DNA from: Cymbomonas tetramitiformis | Taxonomy: Eukaryota; Chlorophyta; Pyramimonadophyceae; Pyramimonadales; Pyramimonadaceae | Reading direction: 5' to 3' | DNA: 64,000 bases | Assembly: GCA_001247695.2 (NCBI GenBank) | Contig: LGRX02035431.1 | Coordinates: 62,001-126,000, forward strand | Shown here: positions 29,891-39,405 of the stretch, one piece after another | Layout of the letters: each line of letters opens with the position of its first letter | Position numbering within the stretch: the first letter of the stretch is position 1 | Made by a program: the position numbers and the translations under genes | The notes under the pieces: model-generated | The model's database searches: none | Told to the model about the DNA's origin: nothing | The model's input: the letters and a program-made list of their open reading frames with translations, nothing else

Positions 29891-29899
29891 CCTCCTTGT

Positions 29900-30247
29900 C
29901 GGACGATGCTAGCGACGATAGCAACGACAAGGGTTCCAACAAGCGTATCAAGCATTTCTATTGGAGCGACAACATGACGAAGTACTTCTGATTCATTGAT
30001 TGCGTGGGGAAGGAGCCTAAAATCATCGGCCACGAGAAGTGCGGAAATGTCACGGAGAAGACGAAACGCACTTGGGAAAAGTCGTCGAGTTGATGAGGGC
30101 GAAATTTCTGAGCACCCCCAACGAAACTCAACTCAAGACCAAGTGGACCTCCTTGAAAAACGTCTACAAAAAAGTTCTCGATGCCACCAACCCCAAGAAG
30201 AAGTACACCACCGGTACTGGCAGGTGTGTACATTCTCGCGCATTCTT
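29900..30247 (+). pseudogene. Trihelix/MADF-like DNA-binding fragment, broken
   Basis: Plus-strand frames read RIKHFYWSDNMTKYF, stop, then FIDCVGKEPKIIGHEK, then in another frame TWEKVVELMRAKFL and LKTKWTSLKNVYKK. The spaced tryptophans and the order of helices suggest a Myb/SANT-like trihelix domain of the sort attached to transposases or transcription factors. A stop and a frameshift break it, and the LTR at 30248 cuts it off. Confidence 0.4.
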
Positions 30248-30431
30248 TGCAAGAAACAGTGCAGCAGCCAAGGGGAGAACGCTCCCGGCGAGATAAATAA
30301 TTAGACAGACACAAGCAGAGTCACCGAAGATGATACACCGGAAATGACACGTGACAATACGAACATATCCGCACAGTGCCAATTCCAACACACCGCCTCA
30401 TCTGAGGTGGCTCTACAGCTTGTGCAAGTCA
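30248..30431 (-). repeat. Left (3') LTR of the split LTR element
   Basis: 184 bp, TGCAAGAAACAG...GTGCAAGTCA. It contains the palindrome CCGCCTCA-TC-TGAGGTGG, the point at which the right LTR was later interrupted. Confidence 0.65.
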
Positions 30432-30867
30432 CCACCCTAGCTAGCTACTCGTAGAGTTTCGTACATCTAATGAGAATGTCAAAGTTTCGTAGCTAGCAGA
30501 TCACAAGTGCAAAGAAATTAACAGAGGATGCCGGATAAACATACAGCTAGTCAGCTCAGCTCACATGGGAAAGATTTCTAAGTCAAATTCCTGCCGGCTA
30601 GTGGTCAGCAGCTAGTACCTGTGCCGCCCCTGTCTGCTCATGGGGGGAAAATGTCTGCAGGATCGGAGCTGCCTGTCGGCTTAGCTGGGCATTGATCGCG
30701 AACTGAATAAAAAGAGGTCCGTAACTGCCTGAAGAATTCGACTTACTGATACCAGCTGTCCGCGAGTGGTCAACACTCTAATCACAAAACACATCGGAGA
30801 GATCCCCATCGCCCAGCTAGTGGTCGAAACACGAAATAAAAGCTCTTCCTGTCCGTTTAGAAATTAA

Positions 30868-31803
30868 GATGACCCAGAAGAATAACCCTCGTAGGGGTCG
30901 CTGCTAGCACCACCAGACCCAGAGGCGTAGGGGTCTCCAGAATCGTAATAATCGGAGTGGTCAGCCTCGTCCTCGTAAGCACCACCAGAGTCGTGCTCCT
31001 CGTGATCGTCGGAGTGATTGGTGTAGGACTCATCGTCGCCGTCTTCGTCAACTGGGCCATCGCACTCCCCGAACAGAGTCGCGTTGCCAGTTGAAATAAT
31101 GGTTGGCGGAAAAAATCTGTTGCTGCAACGTCCAAAATACCGCCATGAGACTCCCCCTGAGAATCTGTGCCCAGGGTAGGAGCTAGATCAGGCTGCGAGG
31201 CATAAAATTCCGGAGATGCCAAGTGGCCACCAGCCTCCTCACAATCGTCGTCAGATTCATCGCAATACTGTACCCAAGGGGTACCCCGATTCATCCTCAC
31301 TCTCACTATCCTCATAAATTGTATGGACGAATGTCCCGCTCAGAGCCAACGATAGAAGAACGGTAATCCACAGAATGATGAAAGTGACGCTCAACGCGAA
31401 CAGGAGGGGCCTGCGGCGTGAGCCTGCGCGAACTGGATGGCCCAGCTGCGGGTCTGGTGGTGGTGATCTGGGAAGAGACAGATCGGGTGGAAGCAAGCAC
31501 CGGCGCATCGCCAACGCCCTTCTCACTGAAAGAAACAGCCGAGGCCCCACAATCATCGGAAACAACACCAACTCCTGTGGCATCTGAAACGTTGGCCTGT
31601 AAAATAATCGGTCCATCGGAGTCCTCAGGCTGCGACAAAGTGCGTGTGATGTACCGAAAATGGGCAACAAGAGCCTTGGCCTGGGTGCGACGTAAAGAAA
31701 GCAGCTGCACGCGCTTGAGACTGTCCGCCCTTTCTATCTTCTCATCAGTAGACACCAAAAGAGCAAGGAGCTCCTCATCGGATAAAACATGTGCGAGAGC
31801 CAT
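30868..31803 (-). pseudogene. Frameshifted element protein: N-terminal domain, TM helix, acidic tail
   Basis: Three minus-strand frames must be joined to read one protein. The N-terminus starts at ATG 31803 (MALAHVLSDEELLALLV) with a helical domain. In a second frame a clear transmembrane helix (FALSVTFIILWITVLLSLAL, near 31360) is followed by an acidic stretch YEDSESEDES. A third frame ends with DEDGDDESYTNHSDDH and a Gly/Ser/Asp/Tyr-rich tail that stops at 30868. A gag-like protein or a membrane protein is possible. I recognise no family, and the frameshifts suggest decay. Confidence 0.4.
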
Positions 31804-32019
31804 CGCGGAATAAAGTAGATCCGTAAAATAAAGTGAACGCGCGAACCAACGAATAAATGCCGATACCACTCTGCCGTAAATTCCCGAAGCTGCGGACTGC
31901 CCAAGCGAGAGCGAGAATCCGATTCCGTAGGCCGCGAAAAAAATGGGCACGCTCAAAATGAAGAGAGAGCAATAACGAAATGAAATTCAAGCTAAAAAAT
32001 CACAACACGCAGACGTGAA

Positions 32020-32033
32020 GTGGGTCCATAACC
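32020..32033 (-). other. Primer-binding-site candidate
   Basis: GGTTATGGACCCAC on the minus strand directly follows the LTR end (...TCTAACA). The equivalent position of the element at 56659-59453 reads GGTTATGGGCCCAC. Conservation at the same place in two otherwise different elements supports a priming function. Confidence 0.5.
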
Positions 32034-32217
32034 TGTTAGAAACAGTGCAGCAGCCAAGGGGAGAACGCTCCCGGCGAGATAGAACGAACTCAAGAATTGA
32101 TAAACAGACGAGATAAATAGTTAGACTGACACAAGCAGAGTCGCCGAAGATGATACACCGGAAATGACACGTGACAGTACGAACATGTCACAGTGCCAAT
32201 TCCAACACACCACCTCA
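32034..32217 (-). repeat. Right (5') LTR, first part
   Basis: TGTTAGAAACAG...CACCTCA. The remaining 31 bases of this LTR resume at 38030, beyond the inserted DNA transposon. Confidence 0.65.
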
Positions 32218-32853
32218 TCACATGGCACCCAGGGGGGGGGGGTCGAAATGACCATCTAGGGTATTTGGGTATTGGACGGGGAGTTAACCGATGTATGGTA
32301 CCGATGTCATCAATAGCTATATTACCCATTTCGATGTTGCTGAAAACGATGATGAAGTCCATTTTGGCCGGTTCGATTCGGTTGGGGGTGAAAATCCGTG
32401 TCAAAGTTAAGGGGTACAGGCAAAATAGTTAGGGTTCCATCATATAAATGCACTTAAGGGTGATATGTGACATCCCATGACATGTCAGATCGATGTCGAA
32501 TCGATATCGAGTCGATATCCAACTGTTTCAAGTTCGTGATGACCACATATAAGGCCAGACACTCACTATTTAAGCTCATTTTTCACAATTCGCTTAGGGT
32601 ATGCAGCAGCACTGAAAACACCAAAATTATCATTAAGTTCAATTCTATGACCCAATATTACATTTTAGAATGGGATTCAAGAAAGGAAACAGACATGGTA
32701 AAAGTCCCAGAAGCAAGTGCATCTGCTATTGATGTGCAAGAGCCTATAGTGAGCCTGTGGCAGACAATGCTGAGCCTTGCTGAGCAATGCTTCCAGTAGG
32801 AAGAGTCACATTTTCTTTTCTTTTCTGAGCCCCCACCACAGAGAGCCACACGC

Positions 32854-33659
32854 GTGCGCGCACCACCTGCGAGCAACCGGGACACAACCAGGACAGAGCG
32901 TCTGAAAGAGCACTTAGATATTGCTGATAAACAAATAGAAGCACTTTCCAAGAAACTTGCAGAGTTGCAGGAGCAGCTAAAAAACGAGCAAGAGAAATCT
33001 CACAATTTCAAGACTATGGCGCGCGCCTGGAAGAAAAGGGCGCAAGAGCCTGGACCGAAAGAAAAACAGCGAATAGTCAGGCGCAACAAGCTAGGCACTT
33101 ATACTACAAAACCAAAGCTCAGGAAAAAGCAGTTGCGCCGTATGGTGGCTGACCTAGACAAATACATCAAGGTTAAATTCAGAGTTTATGAAGACGGTGA
33201 GGAGGCGATGGTTAGCCTGCTCGATGACAACTCTGACTCAGAGCATGTCCAACGCCTACTCGCCAGACTTATGAATAAGTTGCCGCACCTGAAAAAAGCA
33301 GCACAGCTTGAAGTAGTTCGCCGTATCCAAGCGCATTGGACGGCCGAGGTGGGCTTGGCCATCCGCCTGCGATGTAGATTACCCGAGCGCCCATACCAAT
33401 ACCTCATCCATGCTTTAAGTCACACGTACAATGTGGATACAGGACACTATGACAAAACTCTCATAGCTCCCGGGGTTTATATGCCCTCTCTTGGTACGAA
33501 CGCAAGTAAAAACCAAACTATCAAGCTTATGAAGCAGTATTTTGAGACAGCTGAACCCGAGGCACTCCTACTGGGTAGTATCGAGGGCATTACACTTTCA
33601 TTCAAGGAGGCCATGATAGCGTATTGCAAGGAATACTTACCTGAGGTGACCGATATCAA
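32854..33659 (+). CDS. Transposase-like gene, N-terminal part
   Basis: Open from an acceptor-like pyrimidine tract near 32830 (the first codon used here, GTG at 32854, is unlikely to be the true start; a short ATG exon may lie at 32695). There is a coiled coil near residues 18-60 (LDIADKQIEALSKKLAELQE), a basic region, then a helical domain ending EYLPEVTDI. The frame is interrupted at 33660 by a nested TIR element and resumes at 34733: deleting the insert and one TCAA copy gives VTDIKVQLAGDGAG in frame. The family is a large DDE-type transposase-like protein seen in fungi and cnidarians, recognised from the downstream catalytic blocks. Confidence 0.6.
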
Positions 33660-34728
33660 TGGCTAGTACCCGACGATCCTTCCTGAAGGACTAAACTGAA
33701 ATCTGGTCCTTGGTGAAGGACTAGCGCGGCGGAATCTTTTAGACGCTCTAACCGATGGTGGTGACCCTGGTACCGTTCAGGTATCATCTATATGACCTAA
33801 ATCAAGTCCCTTTGCCCGTCATTGATTAGGGAACCACGTATATTGATGTCGTTGGATGCACAAGTGGCATGTACCCCACATATTTCTAGTCAATCCAAGA
33901 AAACTGGTGAGCTGATTTCAGTAACTGACTTTCATGATTTTTTTGGGAGATCTCTACGTGCCAGATAGGTGCCGCAAGTGGTAATATTGCACAAGTATAG
34001 CCTACCCAATGATAGGTGGGCGTGGCGGCGAGTTGGGATTATGTCATTGGTCGCTATATGGCTACTGCTCGGTGGTACTTGTCATATTTATATCAGCGGG
34101 AACTGCTTAAGTATGGGACCACATTGCCCAAATTACAGCTTTGCATGACCCATATCATGTGGTATATGAGACATATTACCAATAGTGAGCATAGTGATGC
34201 ATAGATATGACTTCAAACTATACCTCGGTAATTTTTAGGGATTTTCCCAACCATTAGGGTGCGTGTTATTGAATATTTTGCTCGAATTTTGGGTCGAAAA
34301 ATGTCACAAAGAATTCAGCATTTTCGTCTTAGTGGTGGTGTTTACCATGCGCTGAGAGCATAATATATCGTCATTATAAGCCATTTACGGTTATGAACCT
34401 TTACATTGGGTCATAAACTTGATGTGTGGGTGGTGGTACACCACCCCCTATCCGCCATCTAATGGGCCATTATTGACGATACCGCGGCTAGTCCTTCCTG
34501 AGGGACTAGTGAAATTAATTAAATTTACAACCAAATATACCCTAAAACTGCGGCTCGATTAGGCGTACCAAATCATGGAAATACGTGTTCCTATTATGAT
34601 AGGCACCTTGCCCGGGTCCCAAATGATTTTTCCAAGCACAGGGTTGAGGTCTCGGGCCCAATATTCAAGGAGTTATGTGCATTTCCGCCTAGTCCTTTGG
34701 GAAGGACTAAAATGTCGGGTACTAGCCA
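33660..34728. mobile_element. Nested 1069-bp TIR element (MITE-like)
   Basis: It has perfect 15-bp terminal inverted repeats TGGCTAGTACCCGAC (33660-33674) and GTCGGGTACTAGCCA (34714-34728), flanked by a TCAA duplication (33656-33659 and 34729-34732). The interior carries further inverted AGTCCTT/AAGGACT motifs and no protein-like ORF. Removal restores the reading frame of the host transposase gene, which fixes both ends. Confidence 0.88.
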
Positions 34729-34732
34729 TCAA

Positions 34733-35183
34733 AGTTCAGCTTGCTGGTGACGGTGCAGGCGTTTTCCGTGGTGTTTCCCAGACCACCGTGGCGTTCAAAG
34801 TCGTTGTGCCTCGAGCTGAAACCGATCCCAACTTCCAAGCCCTCAACTCCCCATTCAGTAGTCAGTCTGTGCTAGTATTCGAGGGCAAGGAGGCCTATCA
34901 CGAGGTGAAAGATGTAATGGGTCGACTGCTAGACGAGCTAAAATATATACAACAGAACGGTATTACAGTCGGAAACAAGTGCTACACAGTGAACAAGAAG
35001 GGTGGGGGTGATATGAATTGGATTAATATAATGTGTGGATTGGCAACGTGCGCCCACACAAATGCCTGTTCCTATTGTGAGTGCCCTCGTGACGAACTGC
35101 ACCTCACAGAAAAGACTCACAAGCTCCGCACCCTCTCTTGCCACGGTCCTATACGGACTGATATGAGACGCGGCTGCTATTGA
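34733..35183 (+). CDS. Transposase-like gene, middle part with two catalytic Asp blocks
   Basis: Continues the frame from 33659. KVQLAGDGAGVFRG gives the first candidate catalytic Asp. After about 90 residues, KGGGDMNWINIMCGLATC gives the second, followed by a zinc-type insertion NACSYCEC. This D...D...CxxC order matches a widespread, poorly characterised eukaryotic family with a RAG1/Transib-like layout. The frame stops at 35181-35183; the next 500 bases contain only fragments, such as VDIVIDARMLFIHFML at about 35366-35413. There is either an intron or decay. Confidence 0.6.
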
Positions 35184-35280
35184 ACAGTAGCAAGCACGCG
35201 CAAGTATTTGGTGGGGTATGAGTGCAGCAAACTGGTAGACCAGAAGTGCTTGCTTGAGCCCAATGCTCCTCATATTACCT

Positions 35281-35338
35281 CAATGCCCTCACGCGTCATA
35301 CGCGTTACCACCATCGGGTTGTGAACCCGAGGGCATTG
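35281..35338. repeat. Three-way-junction palindrome
   Basis: A perfect 10-bp outer stem (CAATGCCCTC 35281-35290 with GAGGGCATTG 35329-35338) encloses two inner hairpins, ACGCGTCATACGCGT and CGGGTTGTGAACCCG. It lies inside the transposase region. It superficially resembles tRNA arms but has no cloverleaf. Confidence 0.6.
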
Positions 35339-35589
35339 GGTGAACTACCCGCATCGGCTGGTCGATATAGTCATTGATGCTCGCATGCTGTTCATTCATT
35401 TCATGCTTGAAGCGAAGACGCGTCTTCTCAGAACACTTTGGTTCTTCAAGACTTGTCTTGCTTCGCCATCTCGATGCCAATACCTGGCCTCTCGATGACA
35501 GATGTCACTCACCTTAAGTGGATGACAGACATTATGACTGTACATGTCATAGTCGACCGTACTGACAATACTCGACGACTGTATGTCAT

Positions 35590-35698
35590 TATGATATATG
35601 ACATGACATGACATGACATGGCATGATATGACATGACATGACATGACATAGTATGACATGTATGACATGTATGACAGGTATGACAGGTATGACACATG
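35590..35698 (+). repeat. ATGAC/TATGACATG microsatellite
   Basis: A run of ATGAC pentamers changing into TATGACATG and TATGACAGG units. It separates the middle and C-terminal transposase segments and gives spurious open frames on both strands. Confidence 0.8.
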
Positions 35699-35739
35699 TG
35701 TCATCGGTAATATCCCTGACATTTCTAGTATACACGAAG

Positions 35740-36705
35740 GCGCGCATATGTATCACGCCGGAATGAGTTTTCCCTGGACATGCCCTTACTGCTCAAAAAC
35801 GTTCGACGCACCGCAAGCACTACTAGACGAGCCTGCGCCATCTTCTGAGAAGAAACGGCAGGACTATCAGCTCGAACACAAGGGAAGTATGTGGCATCGA
35901 GGGCCGATTATTCCCGACTTACCTCCAGAAGACTACGTTGGCGACGTTCTACACTTTGCTCTTCGGGAGGTCCTCCACTGCATCGAGTGCACTGTCCGCC
36001 GCCGCTGCACAACACAAGATAAGATTGACAAACTATCAGAGTATCTCAAAACTCGTGTCAAGTGCTTTATCAAAGTAAAAAAGGTCAAGAAAAAGCAAGG
36101 CGTGAAAGAGGAGAAAACGCCGAACGTTATCGGTCGTGAGTGTAGCCTCACGATGCAGCACAGTGAGGGCATGGTCCGTACCGTTCTGGAGGAAGGCACA
36201 GAGTACTACTCGCGGGCGATGGAGGTGTGGCGTTGCCTTACTCAACTGTGGAGGGAACTCACAACACGGATGGCGTTAGACACTCCGGAGTTTCGTCAAA
36301 GAAAGGCAAACGATATTCGTAAAAAAGCAGTTGCATATGTGGCAGCAGTGTGGGCAAATGGGAGTGCACAAGATGTGCAACTTTATGCTCACGCTGCATG
36401 TGTTCATCTTCCTGCTCAGGTGCTCCGTCATGGGGACCTTCTTGATTATTCAATGCAGGGGCTTGAACACCTGCACATCCAACGGAAGACACATATGCGT
36501 CATCATGGGAACAAGCGCAAAACTGGAGACCTAAAATCTCGGACAGCGCAAAGTGCCAAACTCGAGGTGGCACACCGAATAATAAACAAGTCTCTTCGGC
36601 ATAGGAATAAATCCCGTCACCTCCAAGAGAAGCAGTTCAAAGCAGCGAAGGAAACCGCAGGCCGGCTGGCTATCTGGCAGAGGAATGAACAACGAACCAA
36701 CGTAC
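35740..36705 (+). CDS. Transposase-like gene, C-terminal part with third acidic residue
   Basis: Protein-like from about GAHMYHAGMSF. It contains FPWTCPYCSKTFDAPQALL (a CxxC motif), DLPPEDYVGDVLHFALREVLHC, a basic KKVKKKQGVKEEK patch, and near 36454-36480 DYSMQGLEHLHIQRKTH. There Glu (codon near 36463) is the likely third catalytic acid, in a Q-G-L-E setting typical of this transposase family. Protein-like composition ends near WQRNEQRTNV (about 36705), where a gene on the opposite strand begins. The open frame runs on to 36857 as a shadow of that gene. Confidence 0.55.
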
Positions 36706-37625
36706 CTTCTTGTTCTAAGGCGGCCAGTCTTTCGCTTCGACGACGTTCACTGCTGGCTTGGATCCTCTCCAGCATTGCCCTATCCTCGTCGTTGAAACCG
36801 TCGAAGGCGTGCAGCTCGGCATACTCTCTCGCCTTGATAGCCAGTGCAGCACCGTGATCCATAAACGATGGGTTGACCCCTAGATTGTTATGCCATAGCT
36901 TTCTAGGGATTTTGGAAGCTACTTCATTCCATGATGTATGCTATTGGGACGAACTCTTCTGGCATGTGCCAAGCAGCCGGAGTGCTGGGATAGTCTGTGG
37001 GTATGATAAGGTTGCCAGCTTGGTTGAAAACTAAAACTTGGTATTTGATTCTAAGTTTGTGCTCGCCATCAAAAGTAGAAATATGTTTCATTATGACTGG
37101 GGGCGCTATGAATGTTATGTCTCGACGTGGTAGGACTTTCGCTGCTCCCATGCCGTTTGTTGGGAAGAACCGCTCGAAGGAAAAAAGGGTGTCGATATTA
37201 CGCTGCTGTGTGATCACGACCGTCACGCTTTCCCCCTCTGCCCTAGTGTTCGACTCTGTGACCTTCTTGCCAAGAGGCCTTATTATTGTCTCAAATACTT
37301 GCCTGGGAAATCTACTGAGGGTTGTGAACTTATTCGCTTTGTCTGTGCCAGTCATATCAGCAAAGGTAGCCTTGACTAACTCGACTGTGAACCCCGCGTT
37401 ATCTACAATAGAAACTTGTAAATTCCTAACGGGGGCCTGACATTGGTGACACTTACGAGTGTCCCTATACCCATACTCCTTCAGTGACGCCATCCTGAGG
37501 TCCAGACCACACTCTAAGCAGAAATGGGCTATTATTCCTGTAGGGTACACAACCCCGAATTTCAGCGCGAAAACAGCCACAATAAGTGCGATAGGAACCG
37601 GGAGAAAAGGCATCGACTGAGACAC
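36706..37625 (-). CDS. Accessory protein: N-terminal membrane helix, CxxC-CxxC zinc ribbon
   Basis: Starts MSQSMPFLPVPIALIVAVFA (signal or membrane helix), then HFCLECGLDL...TRKCHQCQAP, a two-CxxC zinc ribbon, then a beta-rich region with no family I recognise, ending YIME at 36924. A shift of one base there opens a frame that continues NEVASKIPRKLWHNN... and a helical KAREYAELHAFDGFND segment to about 36706, so the true protein is probably about 305 residues with a frameshift. It lies inside the TIR transposon, convergent with the transposase, and may be cargo or a transposition accessory. Confidence 0.5.
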
Positions 37626-38029
37626 CTAACTAAAATTCGAGGACACCAGATGTTTTGAAAAATAGGCAAACTAAAAATTCACCAAAGCATTTCAACACGC
37701 TATGTTCTCATTTCTTAGCTAAATCAAGCCGCCTCACCTCTAAAACTGTCAAACTGACGCTCGTGTATGCAATACGCCGACTTATATGCGCCCAAACAAG
37801 ATACTCTGTGCTCGACAGTGCAATGAAATGCAGCCTAAAAAATGTTTTTTATTGACTAAAAAACAAAATTTTGGTCATCTGCCGCCATGCAGTGCCACGT
37901 AGGCAAGCGCCTGAGCGTGCGCGTGCCACCCTGTCCGACTCCAGTTTTTGGCGCGGCTTAACAATAAAAAATGACAGAAAAGGGCGATTCCTAGATGGTC
38001 ATTTACCGACTCTGTCAGGTGCCATATGA

Positions 38030-38060
38030 TCTGAGGTGGCTCTACAGCTTGTGCAAGTCA
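38030..38060 (-). repeat. Right LTR, second part (displaced 31 bp)
   Basis: TCTGAGGTGGCTCTACAGC... matches 30401-30431 of the left LTR. Its position here shows that the 5.8-kb transposon split the LTR. Confidence 0.75.
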
Positions 38061-38231
38061 ACATTCTTTACGTACTTTACGCACGTCGAAGCTAGCATAC
38101 TCACGCACGAGGCGCAACATCGCATGTCGCAGGCCTCCTAAGGGAGACACCAAATACCACGACCGCATGCACGAGATCCTTGGACAGGATCAAGTTTCTG
38201 CACCAGCTGTTGTTTTCGAGGGTCGGGTCTC

Positions 38232-38726
38232 GTGCGCACTGAGCGTACGGATTCCACCAAGGACGCCACTGAGGAATCTCCTGAGCTTTCAGCCCCAGCT
38301 CCTTCCACTTGCACTCCTGTTGCCAAGCAGAAGCGTGCACGCGCTGCAAAGGCAAAGGTAATGTCTAAGCTCGCCTTGTTTGCCTTGTATATACTTCCCA
38401 AAGCATACTACACTCGCATTTCTCCATCATCTAACCGTGTGCACACTTCTTATCGCATCTTTGCACGTCTGTTGCCAGGAGGTGTTTGTTTTGCCCAGCT
38501 CCAGCGACGAAGACGAGTGTGCCATGGACGGGGATGGCACCGACGCGGTTCCCCTCCTGACTCTCAAAACCCCAAGCGCCCCAAGACACGCGAGGAGAAG
38601 ACAAGGGCCAGGCAAGCTAGCAACTCCCGTCGCAAGGCCGCTGAGTTCCTCATCCCCTTGATCGAGTTGCTGAAGACCGAGGGGGAGAAGTCACGCGTCT
38701 TTCAGGCGGAACTGTTCCATATATAA
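38232..38726 (+). pseudogene. Spliced gene fragment with basic and acidic low-complexity regions
   Basis: An exon-like stretch (STKDATEESPELSAPAPSTC to AKAK, ending GCAAAG|GTAATG near 38358) and, after an intron-like 125 bases ending TTGCCAG (38480), EVFVLPSSSDEDECAMDGDG. The best continuation, REEKTRARQASNSRRKAAEF to SRVFQAELFHI, is in a different frame. No domain was recognised. It could be a host gene with further introns or a decayed copy. Confidence 0.35.
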
Positions 38727-38949
38727 GTCGGAGCAGAACCGCATGGAGCAGCAATACCTATGTTCATTAATAAGGCGTCGGGTAAGCCGTGCCCAGAACC
38801 ATTAATCATGCAGGCCGCCAGGGCCGAGGGCGTGCTCCTGGCCGAGGTCGCCAAGGCCGAGGCCGCCAAAGCCGAGGCCGCGGCCGTTGCATCAGCCTAG
38901 TTGGCTTGCGGGAGAGAGGCTTCACTAGCTTACTGTGCTCTCCGCCTTT

Positions 38950-39405
38950 TTTGATCGCTGACCTAATCCTGGCGTGGGCCGTTGGCCAAGACTTGGACAT
39001 CGTTTGGACGCCGGAGACTATTGGTCTAATGCCCCACCGTACCGACGTGATTTTCTCGCTCCTTACGAGCACAATGGCCTCATGTTATTTCTCTATGGAC
39101 GACTGGACATCGTGCCTGGAAGGAAGATGCGTCGTTGCATCTTTATGGTGCTCTTTAAAAACTGCACCATCCGTGATGCGTCCGTGCGCTCGTATGCGTC
39201 CCTACGCTCGGAACTTGTATCGTGCACCACAACAAGGCGATATGAGGGCGTGCGGGTGGGCGGCTGGCAGAGGAGGGAGAGGTCGATGCCACAAACTCCA
39301 GGGTATACAAGTCGCTCATCGAACAGGTGCGTGAAGAGTCCTTCTGGGATGCGAAGCAGGAACGTGACCCAACACAGGCGAGCATTCTGTTTATTGCCAA
39401 ATGGG
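38950..39405 (+). pseudogene. Degenerate coding region, 5' part of an interrupted gene
   Basis: Protein-like segments appear in successive frames: NAPPYRRDFLAPYEHNGLML and FMVLFKNCTIRDASVRSY (38,990-39,200), then EGEVDATNSRVYKSLIEQV and EESFWDAKQERDPTQASILF up to IAKW at 39404. There the sequence meets a palindromic insertion end. Family unknown. The Ala/Glu/Lys-rich stretch at 38,809-38,900 just upstream (AEVAKAEAAKAEAAA) belongs to a short separate frame. Confidence 0.35.

Larger units (their letters stand above)
32218..38029 (+). mobile_element. TIR DNA transposon, about 5.8 kb
   Basis: The left end (32221-32260) reads CATGGCACCC, a G run, then TCGAAATGACCATCTAGG. The right end in reverse complement (38028-37990) reads CATATGGCACCTGACAGAG then TCGGTAAATGACCATCTAGG. 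These imperfect 40-base terminal inverted repeats bracket a transposase-like gene on the plus strand and a convergent membrane/zinc protein gene on the minus strand. The element sits exactly in the CCACCTCA-TC-TGAGGTGG palindrome of an LTR, which is intact in the other LTR, so the insertion site is known. The target duplication is short and ambiguous. Confidence 0.7.
30248..38060 (-). mobile_element. LTR element, split by a DNA transposon
   Basis: The left LTR is 30248-30431 and the right LTR is 32034-32217 plus 38030-38060. The second piece restores the last 31 bases (TCTGAGGTGGC...CAAGTCA) after removal of the inserted transposon. The LTR opens TG and closes CA. CATTCTT flanks both ends (30241-30247 and 38062-38068), a possible target-site duplication, one base off on the right. 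Inside the right LTR on the minus strand is GGTTATGGACCCAC, a primer-binding-site candidate shared with the element at 56659. The LTR copies differ by an insertion of about 30 bp, so the element is not recent. No RT is present. Confidence 0.65.

Noticed and set aside
35281..35338. tRNA gene
   Set aside because: It has a three-way junction but no D-arm/anticodon/T-arm order and no box A; the T-arm-like hairpin has a 3-base loop.
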